A stretch of DNA of 64,000 bases from JANOBD01 sp031411495 (GCA_031411495.1 JANOBD010000175.1:202029-266028), one strand, 5' to 3'; positions 1-9,637 are shown, counted from the stretch's first letter. A program made the numbers and translations. The notes: a model not told the origin generated them from the sequence alone.

Positions 1-1
1 C

Positions 2-2002
2 GTCGTGCTGCAAAGGGAACCGCTCAACGCTGCCGCCCTTCACCACCTCGGGCTTATCGCCGGCGACACCGGCCACTTCGGGCCGGCGATGGAGCTGGTG
101 GCTCAGTCGATCAAGCTCGATCCCGGCAACCTGACATATCGCACCAACCAGGTCGGCCTGCTCGACGCGGCCGGCCAGCATGCCGCCGCCGAGGAGGCGG
201 CGCGAAAGCTCGTCGCAGAGCGGCCAACGGACCTCAGGCTGCGCTCAGAATACGCGCGGCTGCTGGAAAAGTACGACAAGATCGATCTCGCGGTCGCCGA
301 ATGGGAACAGATCGCGGCCGGCGCTCCGGACGATTTCTCGGTCCAGTTCCACTTCGCGTTCGCGCTCGAGAACGCCGGCAAGCTCGATCAATCCGAGCAG
401 CATTATCGGGAGGCGCTCCGCATCAGGCCCGATTTCGGGGAAGCGCTGGTGAACCTCGCCGGCCTGCACCTCCGGACCAACCGCACGGACGAGGGCGTCC
501 TCCTTCTCGAGCGCGCCAACGCGGTCATGCCGAATCATCCATCGGTTCTCGCGACGCTGGGTTCGGTGCGCAACAACCAGGGCCGGCTCGCCGAGGGCAT
601 GGCCCATCTGGCGGCAGCTCGGAAAGTCGCGCCCAGGGATCGAAACGTTCTCCGCAACCTCGCGCACGCCCATCTCATCCGCGGACAGGTCACCGAAGCG
701 ATCAAGTTGTACGAAGAGATTCTGCAGATTGATCCGAAGCTTCTCGAAGTGAACAGCGACCTGTTGATGGCGCGCCTCTACCTCGAAGCCGACGGTTCGG
801 AAGAGCTGGCAAACCATCGGCAGTATCAGCAGCGGATTGCCGGGCAAATCCGCTGCAGGCCCGAGCCGCCACGCGCACGATCAGCGGGTGAGCGGATCCG
901 GATCGGCTATGTGTCGCCCGACTTCCGGGAGCATCCGGTCGGCCACTTCGTCGAGCCGCTGCTCGCCCATCGCGATCGCACCCGGTTTGAAGTCCACTGT
1001 TTCAGCAGCACATCCACCTGCGACGCGTTGACGAAGCGGATCATGGCGTCGGTTGATGGCTTTCATGTCATCGAGTCGATGACCCTCTATCCGCTCGACG
1101 CGTTGATCCGCCAGAAACAGATCGACATCCTGATTGATCTTGCCGGCCACACCGGGAACAACCGGCTGATGGCGTTTCAGTGCAAGCCGGCGCCGGTTCA
1201 AATGACCTATCTCGGCTATCCGAACACGACCGGAATGGACGCGATCGACTTTCGCATCACCGACGCGATCGCCGATCCGCCCGGCTACTCCGATACGATT
1301 CACAGCGAAAAACTGATCCGCCTGCCTCAGAGTTTCGGCCTCTTCAGCCCGCCGCAGGAGGCGCCTGAAGTCGCGCCGTCCCCTGTGCGGGCGAACGGTT
1401 TCGTTACCTTTAGTACGGTCGGCCGGGTGGAGAAGTGGACGGACGCGATGCTCGCGAGCTGGGGGAAGATTCTCGGCGCCGTCCCCGGTTCGAAGTTCCG
1501 CATCATCGGCGTCGGGTATGACGATCCGGCATTCGCAAGCGACATGTTTGTCCGCCTGGCAAGGGCGGGGATTGAAAGATCGCGCGTCGAACTCGTCGGC
1601 CGCAAGCCGTTCGTGGAGTATCTCGGCGAAGTCTCGCGTGCGGATCTCCTGCTGGACACGTTCCCGTTCAACGGCCACACGACGACGCTGCAGGCGCTTT
1701 TCATGGGCGTTCCCACCGTCACGCTTTCGGGCCGTGTCCATCGATCGCGAATGGGAGCCAGCGTGATGCACGCGATAGGCCTCGACGATCTGGTCGCTTC
1801 GACACCGGCTGATTTCGAATCGATTGCCATCGGCCTTGCGAAGAATCAAACACGACTGGCGGATTTGCGTCGGACGTTGCGGGATCGGCTGCTACATTCG
1901 AGCCTCTGCGACGCGGCCGCCTTCGCGCGGGCTTTCGAAGGGCTTTTGCTGGACGCGTGGCAGGGCAAAGTGCACGCCGCAACGGAATGGACGACCGCAT
2001 GA
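2..2002 (+). CDS. TPR protein with O-GlcNAc-transferase-like (GT41/SPINDLY) domain, 5' partial
   Basis: The frame is open from the first bases of the window, so the start lies upstream. About 280 residues of tetratricopeptide-like helical repeats come first (for example LGLIAGDTGHFGPAMEL and the FGEALVNLAGLHLRTNR block). The C-terminal 360 residues carry GT41 signatures: IRIGYVSPDFREHPVGHF, DILIDLAGHTGNNRLMAF, a PAPVQMTYLGYPNTTGMD block, and near the end LLDTFPFNGHTTTLQALFMG. Proteins of this architecture transfer a sugar, often GlcNAc, from a nucleotide sugar to serine or threonine of target proteins; the acceptor here is unknown. The stop codon overlaps the ATG of the next gene (ATGA), implying translational coupling with a membrane permease. 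Family membership is clear; the substrate is not. Confidence 0.9.
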   Translation, partial: VVLQREPLNAAALHHLGLIAGDTGHFGPAMELVAQSIKLDPGNLTYRTNQVGLLDAAGQHAAAEEAARKLVAERPTDLRLRSEYARLLEKYDKIDLAVAEWEQIAAGAPDDFSVQFHFAFALENAGKLDQSEQHYREALRIRPDFGEALVNLAGLHLRTNRTDEGVLLLERANAVMPNHPSVLATLGSVRNNQGRLAEGMAHLAAARKVAPRDRNVLRNLAHAHLIRGQVTEAIKLYEEILQIDPKLLEVNSDLLMARLYLEADGSEELANHRQYQQRIAGQIRCRPEPPRARSAGERIRIGYVSPDFREHPVGHFVEPLLAHRDRTRFEVHCFSSTSTCDALTKRIMASVDGFHVIESMTLYPLDALIRQKQIDILIDLAGHTGNNRLMAFQCKPAPVQMTYLGYPNTTGMDAIDFRITDAIADPPGYSDTIHSEKLIRLPQSFGLFSPPQEAPEVAPSPVRANGFVTFSTVGRVEKWTDAMLASWGKILGAVPGSKFRIIGVGYDDPAFASDMFVRLARAGIERSRVELVGRKPFVEYLGEVSRADLLLDTFPFNGHTTTLQALFMGVPTVTLSGRVHRSRMGASVMHAIGLDDLVASTPADFESIAIGLAKNQTRLADLRRTLRDRLLHSSLCDAAAFARAFEGLLLDAWQGKVHAATEWTTA

Positions 2003-2988
2003 CCACTCGCAACGTCTCACAAGTTCGTCGCCAGCGGACGCTGCCGCTGAGCAAGGCCATCGAGATCGCCTGGAAACAGATCCGCATGCGGCTGTCGCGC
2101 AGTCTGCTGGTGACCAGCGGCATCGTTCTCGCAATTGCGTTCCTGATCGCCATTCAGATCAACGACTCGTTCGCCGATGGCATGCGCGCCTGGATCGCGA
2201 CGTTCGGAAACTCGCCGCACGCGACCGAACTTCGCGCGCGGCGCGATTCCGCGGAACGGGCGGCGCTCGATGACAAGCTCGTGCTGCGGGACAAGGCCGT
2301 CGCGACGCCCGCCGGCGACATAAAACTGCTCGATGTGACCACGCTGACCCGCGGCAAATCGCTCGATGATTTGAAGCTCGAACTCGGCGAGCTGCCGAGC
2401 GATCCGAAGACGATCCAGTACGGCATCACCACCGATCCGGCGTATCGCGAACTCTTCTCGAAGTGGATCGACGAGGCGCGCAAGGCGGCCGTCATCCGTG
2501 AAGAGCTGAACGCGCCGAAATTGCTCGAATCCAAGCTCGCCGACAACGGGGTGCCGACCCGGATCGATGACATCGCCGCCAGCAAGCTGCAGACCCGCTG
2601 GCTTCTGGGATTGGCGCTGCTCGTCGCATTCGTGGGGATTCTCAACGCGATGCTGATGAGCGTGACCGAGCGTTTCCGCGAAATCGGGACGATGAAGTGC
2701 CTGGGCGCGCTCGACGGATTCATCGTGAAGCTCTTCCTGATCGAAAGCCTGTTCCAGGGGGTCGTGGGCACGGCGATCGGTCTCATCGTCGGCGCCGCGG
2801 TCAGCGTGCTGATGAACCTGGCGGCCTACGGCGCGCTCGCGTTCAAAGAGCTTCAGGTGGAATCCATGCTCAATGCACTGGGCATCAGCGCGCTGGTGGG
2901 CGTGGTTCTCACGGTCGCGGGAGCCGTCTGGCCGGCCTGGCAGGCGGCGCGGATGCACCCGATCGAAGCGATGCGCGTCGAGGCATGA
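1999..2988 (+). CDS. FtsX-type ABC transporter permease
   Basis: A 329-residue membrane protein with one N-terminal transmembrane segment (about residues 27-46), an extracytoplasmic region of roughly 150 residues and three C-terminal segments (about 201-222, 240-270 and 290-315). The signatures ERFREIGTMKCLGA and the terminal PAWQAARMHPIEAMR are typical of the FtsX/MacB permease family, where that loop couples to the ATPase. The chosen ATG overlaps the upstream stop as ATGA; an in-frame ATG 12 bp upstream is possible. No ATPase or adaptor gene lies beside it, so the partner must be encoded elsewhere. Such permeases move lipoproteins, peptides or drugs, or act as mechanotransmitters; the substrate cannot be told. 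Confidence 0.88.
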   Translation: MTTRNVSQVRRQRTLPLSKAIEIAWKQIRMRLSRSLLVTSGIVLAIAFLIAIQINDSFADGMRAWIATFGNSPHATELRARRDSAERAALDDKLVLRDKAVATPAGDIKLLDVTTLTRGKSLDDLKLELGELPSDPKTIQYGITTDPAYRELFSKWIDEARKAAVIREELNAPKLLESKLADNGVPTRIDDIAASKLQTRWLLGLALLVAFVGILNAMLMSVTERFREIGTMKCLGALDGFIVKLFLIESLFQGVVGTAIGLIVGAAVSVLMNLAAYGALAFKELQVESMLNALGISALVGVVLTVAGAVWPAWQAARMHPIEAMRVEA

Positions 2989-3028
2989 CACCCATCTGAC
3001 AGGTGAGCGGCTGGCGCGGGCGCCGCAT

Positions 3029-3085
3029 TAAAAAAAAGAAGAACCGGCGACCCACCCCCCCAACTTCTTAGGAATAGGTCGCCGG
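3029..3085. repeat. Inverted repeat with flanking A/T tract; possible terminator
   Basis: CCGGCGACC at 3044-3052 pairs perfectly with GGTCGCCGG at 3077-3085 across a 24-base loop that includes a C-rich run. An A-tract lies at about 3029-3037, so on the minus strand the hairpin would be followed by a T-rich tract. On the plus strand only a short AAAAA follows. It lies just after the permease gene. It could end transcription in either direction, but the long loop makes it weak. Confidence 0.4.
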
Positions 3086-3131
3086 CATAAAAATTCGCTT
3101 TGGAATTGTGCCAAGTGGATATGATCCTGCA

Positions 3132-3151
3132 ATCCCCCTTGTTTGGGGGAT
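3132..3151 (+). repeat. Small hairpin in the leader of the LuxR-type gene
   Basis: ATCCCCC (3132-3138) and GGGGGAT (3145-3151) form a perfect 7-bp stem with a TTGTTT loop. If translation starts at 3175 the hairpin is in the 5' leader; if it starts at 3100 or 3121 it is inside the coding region. Confidence 0.4.
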
Positions 3152-3174
3152 GCATTCTTGACCAGAATGAAACG

Positions 3175-3963
3175 ATGGCGCTGCGACCAGAACGATCTCA
3201 ACTTCTCCGCGGCGGCGACGTCCTCCCGCTCATGCGACACCTCGCCGATGTCGCAGCGCTGAGCGGCGAACCGCGCCGGCAGCGGCAACACTTGATCGAC
3301 GGCTTGAACCAAGTGCTCGGCACGCAGATCGGCGTGTGGCTGGAGATGGACAACTGGCGGCCCGGTCGCATTCAGCGACCCATTCAGCAGGTCCTCACCA
3401 GCAACCCCGATCCGTACTGGATCCAATACATGAACGACTTTATCGTTCATCACTCGCCGCACGACGATCCGTATGCAGACCACTCCATTCGCAGCGACGC
3501 GGCCGTGCAGCTCTGGCAGTTCGAGCCGCTCGTCGCCGACAAAAAGAGTCGCCTTCGCTACGGCGCCACCCTCGACATGGCGAAGAAGCTCAGGATCCGC
3601 GACGGTGTGGTCTCGGTCATCCGCGCGGGGGAAGGCGGCGATCGGGTGATCGGCTTCTCGCTGCAGCGGCGCAGCGAGTTCGGCCGGCTCACCAAGCGCG
3701 ACATCGCGCTGGCACGGCTGGCGATCCAGGAAATCGGCGGGATGATCCAGCGCGGCGGTATCCACGCCGACCTGAAGGTAAGACCCGCGCTCCCGCCTCG
3801 CCTCCGGGAGGTACTGGACCGCACGTTGCGCGGCCAAAGCCCCGGCGTGATGGCGAGAGCGATGGGCATCAGCATCCATACCCTTCGCGAGCACATCGAC
3901 CGCCTCTACCGGCACTTCAGGGTCCACTCCCGCGAAGAACTGATGGCGCGGTTCATCCGCTGA
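3175..3963 (+). CDS. LuxR-type helix-turn-helix transcriptional regulator
   Basis: A protein of about 262 residues. The last 58 residues form a GerE/LuxR-like DNA-binding domain: LPPRLREVLDRTLRGQSPG, then MARAMGISIHTLREHIDRLY, with the expected recognition helix. The N-terminal 200 residues have no named domain that I recognise; they are soluble and may sense a ligand. The start is uncertain. TTG at 3100 and ATG at 3121 are in frame, but ATG 3175 is preferred because the upstream codons run through a 7-bp hairpin. No good ribosome binding site precedes any of them. The downstream gene on the same strand is a sugar-phosphate mutarotase, 80 bp away, but regulation of it is only a guess. Confidence 0.8.
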   Translation: MALRPERSQLLRGGDVLPLMRHLADVAALSGEPRRQRQHLIDGLNQVLGTQIGVWLEMDNWRPGRIQRPIQQVLTSNPDPYWIQYMNDFIVHHSPHDDPYADHSIRSDAAVQLWQFEPLVADKKSRLRYGATLDMAKKLRIRDGVVSVIRAGEGGDRVIGFSLQRRSEFGRLTKRDIALARLAIQEIGGMIQRGGIHADLKVRPALPPRLREVLDRTLRGQSPGVMARAMGISIHTLREHIDRLYRHFRVHSREELMARFIR

Positions 3964-4043
3964 AGCAATCGCATCATTGCCGTTGCGGGACGGCGACCGT
4001 CCATCCGCTTGAAATGCGCATCCCGATCCCGATCCTTCTGCCC

Positions 4044-4955
4044 ATGAACCCTGCTGTGCAATCCATCGAGGCTCTCGCGACCCGTTTTGCCACGCCCGGC
4101 GTCACCATCGACCTCGGCGAAGGCGGTCTGCCGCGCTTGCGGATTCGCAACTCGCTCTGCTCCGGCGAAATCTACCTGCACGGCGCTCACCTCACCGGCT
4201 ACCGGCCGGCGAATCACGAGCCGGTCCTCTGGATGTCGATCCAGTCCGCCTACCAGGCCGGCAAGGCGATCCGTGGCGGCGTGCCGATCTGCTTCCCGTG
4301 GTTCGGGCCCAGCGCCGCCCATCCCTCGTATCCCATCCACGGATTTGCACGAACGACGGAATGGGAACTCGCCGATGTCGGCGTGCAGCCGGGCGGCGGG
4401 ATCAACGTCATTCTCAAACTTCCGGCGAAGCCAGAGTTCGCGGCGTTCGGATACGACAAGATCGAAACGTACTTCGCCGTCCTTTTCGGCCCGACGCTGG
4501 AAATGGGCTTTCATGTCCGCAACGCCGGCGAAAAACCGTTCACGTTCGAGGCGGCGCTGCACAGCTACTTCGTGATCGGCGATGTCAATCAGATCCGCGT
4601 GCGCGGCCTCAAAGGCGCGAGCTATCTCGACAAGACGCGCAACATGCAACGCTTCACGGAAGCCGCCGACTCGATCTCCCTTACCGAAGAGACCGATCGC
4701 GTCTACGACAGCGACGGCCCGTGCGCGATCGACGATCCGCTGATGCGCCGCCGCCTGGTGATCGAGAAGCTCGGCTCGGGCAGCACGGTCCTCTGGAACG
4801 CCTGGCCGAAAAAGGCCGCCGAGATCGGGCTCGCAGACGGCGAGTGGCAGCGCTACGCGTGTGTCGAATCCGGCTGCATCGGCGCGAACGCGATCACGCT
4901 GGCGCCCGGGGCTACGCATTCGCTGGGCGCGAATGTCCGCGTTGAAAATGCGTAA
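4044..4955 (+). CDS. D-hexose-6-phosphate mutarotase (YeaD-like aldose 1-epimerase family)
   Basis: A protein of 303 residues in the galactose-mutarotase-like fold. It shows RGGVPICFPWFGP, PIHGFARTTEW and LHSYFVIGD, which in this family supply the catalytic histidine region and the phosphate-binding arginines. Family members interconvert alpha and beta anomers of hexose 6-phosphates in the cytoplasm. The start is taken at ATG 4044 (MNPAVQSIEALATRF); ATG 4014 in the same frame would add ten residues. The frame stays open far upstream (from 3336), but that part overlaps the LuxR-type gene and is not protein-like. It converges on the RND pump gene; the two stops are about 30 bp apart. Confidence 0.88.
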   Translation: MNPAVQSIEALATRFATPGVTIDLGEGGLPRLRIRNSLCSGEIYLHGAHLTGYRPANHEPVLWMSIQSAYQAGKAIRGGVPICFPWFGPSAAHPSYPIHGFARTTEWELADVGVQPGGGINVILKLPAKPEFAAFGYDKIETYFAVLFGPTLEMGFHVRNAGEKPFTFEAALHSYFVIGDVNQIRVRGLKGASYLDKTRNMQRFTEAADSISLTEETDRVYDSDGPCAIDDPLMRRRLVIEKLGSGSTVLWNAWPKKAAEIGLADGEWQRYACVESGCIGANAITLAPGATHSLGANVRVENA

Positions 4956-4970
4956 TCAACGTGAAAAGTC

Positions 4971-4994
4971 CTGATCGGAACCAGATCAGTTTTT
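4971..4994 (+). terminator. Short intrinsic terminator after the mutarotase gene
   Basis: CTGATC (4971-4976), loop GGAACCA, GATCAG (4984-4989), followed by TTTTT (4990-4994). It lies 16 bp past the mutarotase stop and overlaps the 3' end of the convergent RND gene. The stem is only 6 bp. Confidence 0.5.
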
Positions 4995-7900
4995 AATCGC
5001 CAAATCGGTGTCACTGATCGGTTCGGCCTTGAGAATGACGGCGTCTCGGCCGAACCAGCTCGAGATTCTTTCGCTGATCGCGGTGATGACGACGTAGAGC
5101 ATCGGCGTAAAGAGGAGGCCGAGCACGGTCACGCCGATCATTCCCCCGAACACGGCGGTGCCGAGCGCCTGGCGGCTGTTGGCGCCCGCGCCGCTGGCGC
5201 GAACCAGCGGAACGACGCCGAGGATGAACGCGAAGCTGGTCATCAGGATCGGGCGGAAGCGGACGCGGGCCGCCTCGATGGCGCTGGCGACGATGCCTTC
5301 ACCGCGGGCGCGGTACTCGCGCGCGAACTCGACAATCAGGATCGCGTTCTTGGCGCCCAGTCCCACCAGCAGAACCAGGCCGACCTGCGTGAAGACGTTG
5401 TTCTCCAGCCCCCGCAGGTACAGAGCGACCATCGCACCGATCAACACCAGCGGTACGCTCAGCACGATCGCGATCGGCGTCGTCCAGCTTTCGTAAAGCG
5501 CCGCGAGAATCAGGTACACCAGGCCGATCGCCAGACCGAACGTAAGCGTGGGATTCGCCTTCTCCGCGGCCTGCTTTTCCTGAAAGCTCATGCTCGACCA
5601 TTCGGCGCCAAACGTGCCGCCCGGCGGAAAGACGCTGGGATCGTTGATGATCTTGTCCACCAGGCCGATCGCTTCGCCGCTGCTCGTGCCCGGCAGCGTG
5701 ATGCCGGTGATCGCGGCGGTGGGGAACATGTTGTACCGCTGAATCTGGCTCGGACCGAAGTTGTCTCGCACGCTGAGCAGCGTTCCGAGCGGAACCATCT
5801 GGTCGTCGGCGTTTCTCACCTCGAACTTCAGCACGTCTTCGGCGTGCACGCGATACTCATTTTCCGCCTGCACGTTGACCTGGTACGTCCTGCCGAACTG
5901 GTTGAAATCGTTCACGTACGACCCGCCGAGCTGGGTCTGCAGCGTGTCGAAGATGGCGGCGAGCGGCACGCCGAGCTTGATGGCCTTTTCGCGATCGATG
6001 TCGAGATAAAGTTGCGGCACGCCCGGGCGAAACGAGGTGTAGACGATCGCGAACTTGCCCTGCTGGCCCATCGCCGCGCTAGTGACCGCCTGCGTGACCT
6101 GTTCGAGCGCGGCGCGTCCCTGCGAACTTCGATCCTGAATTCGCAGGTCGATGCCGCTGGTGTTGCCCAGGCCGCGAATTGCGGGGAGCGAGAAGACCAG
6201 CGCCTTGGCTTCCTGCTTCTGGTTGGCAATGCCTTGAACCTTCTTGATCATCTCGGTGATCGCGAGTTCTGGCTTCCGCCGATCACCCCATTTGTTCAGT
6301 GTCACAAAGATCTGGCCGAGGTTCGAGCTATTGCCGTCGATGAGGCTGAAGCCGGTGAGCGCGACGACATCGGTCACACCGTCGAGCTTCTTGCACTCCC
6401 TGGCGATGTCGAGCACGACCTGGTTCGACCGTTCCAGACTGGCGCCGTCGGGAAGCTGGATTGCTACGGCGACGAAGCCGAGATCTTCGTTTGGAACGAA
6501 TCCGCCCGGCACTTGTCGATAGACGACCGCGGTCAGCATCAGGACAGCGGCGAATGCCACGATCGTGATCGGCCACGCCTTGAGCGCGACGCGGGAGATC
6601 ATCGTATAGGCCGCCGTCACAGCGCCGAAGGCACGGTTGAAGGTCATGCCAATGAATCGGAAAGGCGCAGTGAGTGGCGATCCCTTGCCGTGGGCCTCGT
6701 AGTGTGGCTTGAGAAAGATCGCACACAGTGCCGGCGAAAGCGTGAGCGCGCACACGGCGGAGAGGAATGTGCTCGCGGCGATGGTCAGCGCGAACTGCCG
6801 GTACATCTGCCCGGTGATTCCGCTCAACGACGCGGCCGGGATAAACACGCTCATCAGCACGAGCGTGATGGCGATGACAGGACTGAAAATCTCCTTCATC
6901 GCGTCTTCGGTGATTTCGCGGATCGTCTTGCCCGGCTTGGCGTGGGCGAGGTTCCGCTCGACGTTTTCAACGACCACGATGGCATCGTCGACCACGATGC
7001 CGATCGCCAGCACGAGTCCGAACATCGTCAGCGTGTTCACGCTGAAGCCGAAGAGCGCCATGAACAGGAACGCGCCGATGAGCGCCACCGGGATGGTGAT
7101 CATCGGGATGAGCGTGCTGCGGAAGCTCTGCAGGAAGATGAAGACGACGATGAAGACGAGGATGAACGCTTCCACGAGCGTGTGCAGCACCGACTCGAGC
7201 GACGCCCTGATGAACATCGAGGCGTCGTAAAACATCTTCGCCTGCAGATTCGGGTGCTGAATCGCCAGGTTCTTCTGGAACGCGGCGAGGCGATCATTCA
7301 CGTTTTTGGCGGTATCGACGAGGTTTGCGCCCGGCAGTTGGAAGACGATCATGATCGCCGCCGGGCGACCATTGAAGCGGGCCTTGTTGCTGTAGTCCTT
7401 CGTGCCGAGTTCGATCTTGGCGATGTCGCGCAGGTAGACGATGCCGCGCGTGGCGGGGTCCTGCTTGACGATGATCGATCCGAACTGTTCCGGCGTGGTG
7501 AGTCGCCCGAGCGTGCTGAGCACGAGCTCGTAGTCGGTTCCCGCGGGCGCGGGTTCCTTTCCGATCGAGCCGGCCGCCACCTGGACGTTCTGCGCGCGGA
7601 TGGCGCTGTTTACATCAGTGACGGTGAGGCTGCGCGACTTCATCTCTTCGGGGTTCAGCCAGACGCGCATGCCGTAATCCTTGGCAGGAATCACGCGCAA
7701 TCCCCCGACGCCCTTCACCCGGCTCATCTCGTCGCGCAGGTTCAACAGCAGGTAGTTGGAGAGGAACAGGTCGTCGTACTCGTTTTCATGGCCTTCTTTC
7801 GGCGAGATCGACACCACGCCGACGAAGTTCGTCGACTGCTTCGCCACCGTGACGCCCTGTCGGCGCACTTCCTCCGGCAGGCGTGGCGAGGCGATCGACA

Positions 7901-8231
7901 CGCGGTTGTTCACCAGCACCGCCGCCATATCGACGTCCGTGCCCTGCTCGAAACTGATATCCAGCGAGTACCGGCCATCCGAACTCGTCGAATTCATGTA
8001 GATCATCCGGTCCACGCCGTTGATCTCCTGCTCCAGTGTCTGGGCGACGGTGTCGGCAATCGTCTGCGCGTTCGCGCCAGGGTAGTTCGTTTCGACGTGA
8101 ACGACTGGCGGCGCAAGTTCGGGATACTCGGCCACCGGAAGCGCGAAGTAGGCGACCGCCCCGAGCAATACGATCAGGATCGACAGCACGCTGGCGAAAA
8201 CGGGGCGATAGATGAAGAAGCGAGAAAGCAT
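4986..8231 (-). CDS. RND multidrug efflux pump, HAE1/AcrB family
   Basis: A protein of 1081 residues, close to the usual 1030-1060 of AcrB-type pumps, with the two-fold repeated layout: an N-terminal helix (FFIYRPVFASVLSILIVLLG), a large periplasmic loop, a helix block, then a second copy. The helix-4 region reads GIVVDDAIVVVENVERNLA, containing the paired Asp residues needed for proton relay. GGSYVNDFNQFGRTYQV matches the docking-domain motif of this family. It expels hydrophobic compounds across the envelope with a membrane-fusion adaptor and an outer-membrane channel. The adaptor gene lies 113 bp upstream on the same strand. No TolC-type channel gene is in the window. Confidence 0.95.
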   Translation of the reverse strand: MLSRFFIYRPVFASVLSILIVLLGAVAYFALPVAEYPELAPPVVHVETNYPGANAQTIADTVAQTLEQEINGVDRMIYMNSTSSDGRYSLDISFEQGTDVDMAAVLVNNRVSIASPRLPEEVRRQGVTVAKQSTNFVGVVSISPKEGHENEYDDLFLSNYLLLNLRDEMSRVKGVGGLRVIPAKDYGMRVWLNPEEMKSRSLTVTDVNSAIRAQNVQVAAGSIGKEPAPAGTDYELVLSTLGRLTTPEQFGSIIVKQDPATRGIVYLRDIAKIELGTKDYSNKARFNGRPAAIMIVFQLPGANLVDTAKNVNDRLAAFQKNLAIQHPNLQAKMFYDASMFIRASLESVLHTLVEAFILVFIVVFIFLQSFRSTLIPMITIPVALIGAFLFMALFGFSVNTLTMFGLVLAIGIVVDDAIVVVENVERNLAHAKPGKTIREITEDAMKEIFSPVIAITLVLMSVFIPAASLSGITGQMYRQFALTIAASTFLSAVCALTLSPALCAIFLKPHYEAHGKGSPLTAPFRFIGMTFNRAFGAVTAAYTMISRVALKAWPITIVAFAAVLMLTAVVYRQVPGGFVPNEDLGFVAVAIQLPDGASLERSNQVVLDIARECKKLDGVTDVVALTGFSLIDGNSSNLGQIFVTLNKWGDRRKPELAITEMIKKVQGIANQKQEAKALVFSLPAIRGLGNTSGIDLRIQDRSSQGRAALEQVTQAVTSAAMGQQGKFAIVYTSFRPGVPQLYLDIDREKAIKLGVPLAAIFDTLQTQLGGSYVNDFNQFGRTYQVNVQAENEYRVHAEDVLKFEVRNADDQMVPLGTLLSVRDNFGPSQIQRYNMFPTAAITGITLPGTSSGEAIGLVDKIINDPSVFPPGGTFGAEWSSMSFQEKQAAEKANPTLTFGLAIGLVYLILAALYESWTTPIAIVLSVPLVLIGAMVALYLRGLENNVFTQVGLVLLVGLGAKNAILIVEFAREYRARGEGIVASAIEAARVRFRPILMTSFAFILGVVPLVRASGAGANSRQALGTAVFGGMIGVTVLGLLFTPMLYVVITAISERISSWFGRDAVILKAEPISDTDLAIKN

Positions 8232-8344
8232 GTTTTAGTAACCAGATTTCGATGATCGGCGGAATCACAGGTCTCAAAGAACGACGATCTTCCTTGCTAC
8301 CTTCGTCACTGGGCTCCGGGTGCTTGTCGGTCATGGGTGCCTGG

Positions 8345-9637
8345 TCATGCGGGATCGGCGAGAGTTCTGCTTATCGGTTGGGTTGAAGGCGCTGTGGTTG
8401 GCTGCGTCGCCGGCGCGGTCGTTGGCGAAGGTGCAGGTTGAGTAGCGGCGCCGCCCGTGTCGATGCCGATTTCGAGGCTCGGCGGCGGGAGCGTCGTCTC
8501 GCTCGGTTTGACGACGATGCCCGGCCGGGCGCGCTGCAGACCGTTCACCACCACGCGGGTTTCCGGCGCCAGGCCGCCGTAAATCTTGCGCATGCGGCCC
8601 ACGACGCCCCCCACGTCTACGCCGATGCGTTCCACCTTGTTCTCTTTGTTCACGGCCAGCACGTATCGTCCGCTCTGATCGTTACTGACGCATGCGTCGG
8701 GAACGAGCGTGACGGTTTCGGTCCCGACGATCGATTTGATGCGGGCGAATGCACCGGGAATCATGTGCCCGTCGGCATTGTCGAACATCGCTTCGACGTG
8801 CGATGTTCCGGTGCGGGCATTGATGCCGACGTCGCCGGCGTCGTACTTGCCGACGAATGGATAGCGATCGCCATCGTTCTTGAAACCGACATAGACCAGC
8901 AGCGGCGGGCGATCGCCTTCGCCGGGACGCGTGAAGTTGAACTGCCGGCGGACTGCGAGCAACGTCGATTCATCGACATCGAAGCCGACATAGATCTTCG
9001 AGTCGTTGGTGATGCGGCACAGCGGCGGACCGCCGGCGTCGCCCACCAGTTGACCGACATCCGCGACATTTCCCATCACGTTGCCGCTCGACACGGTGAT
9101 GTCGATTCGTCCGTCAAATGGCGCGCGGACCGTCGTATATTCCAGATCGAGCTTCGCTGAATCAAGCCTTCGCTGCGCCAGATCGTAATTTGCCTTGGCC
9201 GCATCGCGCTCGGCGACGGCCTGATCGAGCTCGAGCTTGCTCACCGCGTTCCCGGCGGCCGACTGCTGCTTGCGATCGAGCGTGATCTGCGCCAGGCGGA
9301 ACTTCGCTTCGTTGTTGGAGACATCCGCCTCGGCCTGACCGACGGTGGCTTCGAACGGGCGCGGATCAATGCGGAAGAGCGGATCACCCGCCTTCACGCG
9401 TTCACCGCCGCGGATATATTTCTGATCGATGAAGCCGCGGACGCGAGCGCGCACATCCACGCTTTCGATGCCGCGCGTGTTGCCCGTGAACTCCAGCGTC
9501 TGTGGAAGTTCCTGCACGATCGGCTTGGCGACCGTGACCTCGGGCGGGGGCGGCGGCGTAAAGGCCGCCTCCCTCGGTTTGCACCCTGCCAGAAGGCTCA
9601 ACGCCATCCCCAATACCAAAAGTCGGACCCACTGCAT
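8345..9637 (-). CDS. RND efflux membrane-fusion adaptor lipoprotein (AcrA/MexA-like)
   Basis: A protein of 430 residues. It begins with a lipoprotein signal (MQWVRLLVLGMALSLLAGC), placing the lipidated Cys at residue 19. A biotinyl-lipoyl-like half (VRARVRGFIDQKYIRGGERV), an alpha-hairpin (about residues 100-160) and a beta-barrel (VRAPFDGRIDITVSSGNVMG) follow. The start at 9637 is supported by AGGAG eight bases upstream; the frame runs 15 codons further up without support. The C-terminus is a low-complexity tail of about 30 residues rich in TQP and TAP, not needed in other family members. It pairs with the pump encoded immediately downstream. Confidence 0.93.
   Translation of the reverse strand: MQWVRLLVLGMALSLLAGCKPREAAFTPPPPPEVTVAKPIVQELPQTLEFTGNTRGIESVDVRARVRGFIDQKYIRGGERVKAGDPLFRIDPRPFEATVGQAEADVSNNEAKFRLAQITLDRKQQSAAGNAVSKLELDQAVAERDAAKANYDLAQRRLDSAKLDLEYTTVRAPFDGRIDITVSSGNVMGNVADVGQLVGDAGGPPLCRITNDSKIYVGFDVDESTLLAVRRQFNFTRPGEGDRPPLLVYVGFKNDGDRYPFVGKYDAGDVGINARTGTSHVEAMFDNADGHMIPGAFARIKSIVGTETVTLVPDACVSNDQSGRYVLAVNKENKVERIGVDVGGVVGRMRKIYGGLAPETRVVVNGLQRARPGIVVKPSETTLPPPSLEIGIDTGGAATQPAPSPTTAPATQPTTAPSTQPISRTLADPA

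Noticed and set aside
3100..3174. TTG or ATG starts upstream of the LuxR-type gene
   Set aside because: They would translate through a 7-bp hairpin, and no ribosome binding site precedes them.
3336..4043. Long N-terminal extension of the mutarotase frame
   Set aside because: It overlaps the LuxR-type gene in another frame and is Arg/Pro-rich; the real domain starts at 4044.
5844..8255. 803-codon open frame on the plus strand opposite the RND pump
   Set aside because: It mirrors the codon-biased GC-rich pump gene, has a charged, His/Asp/Arg-rich composition without motifs, and overlaps it completely.
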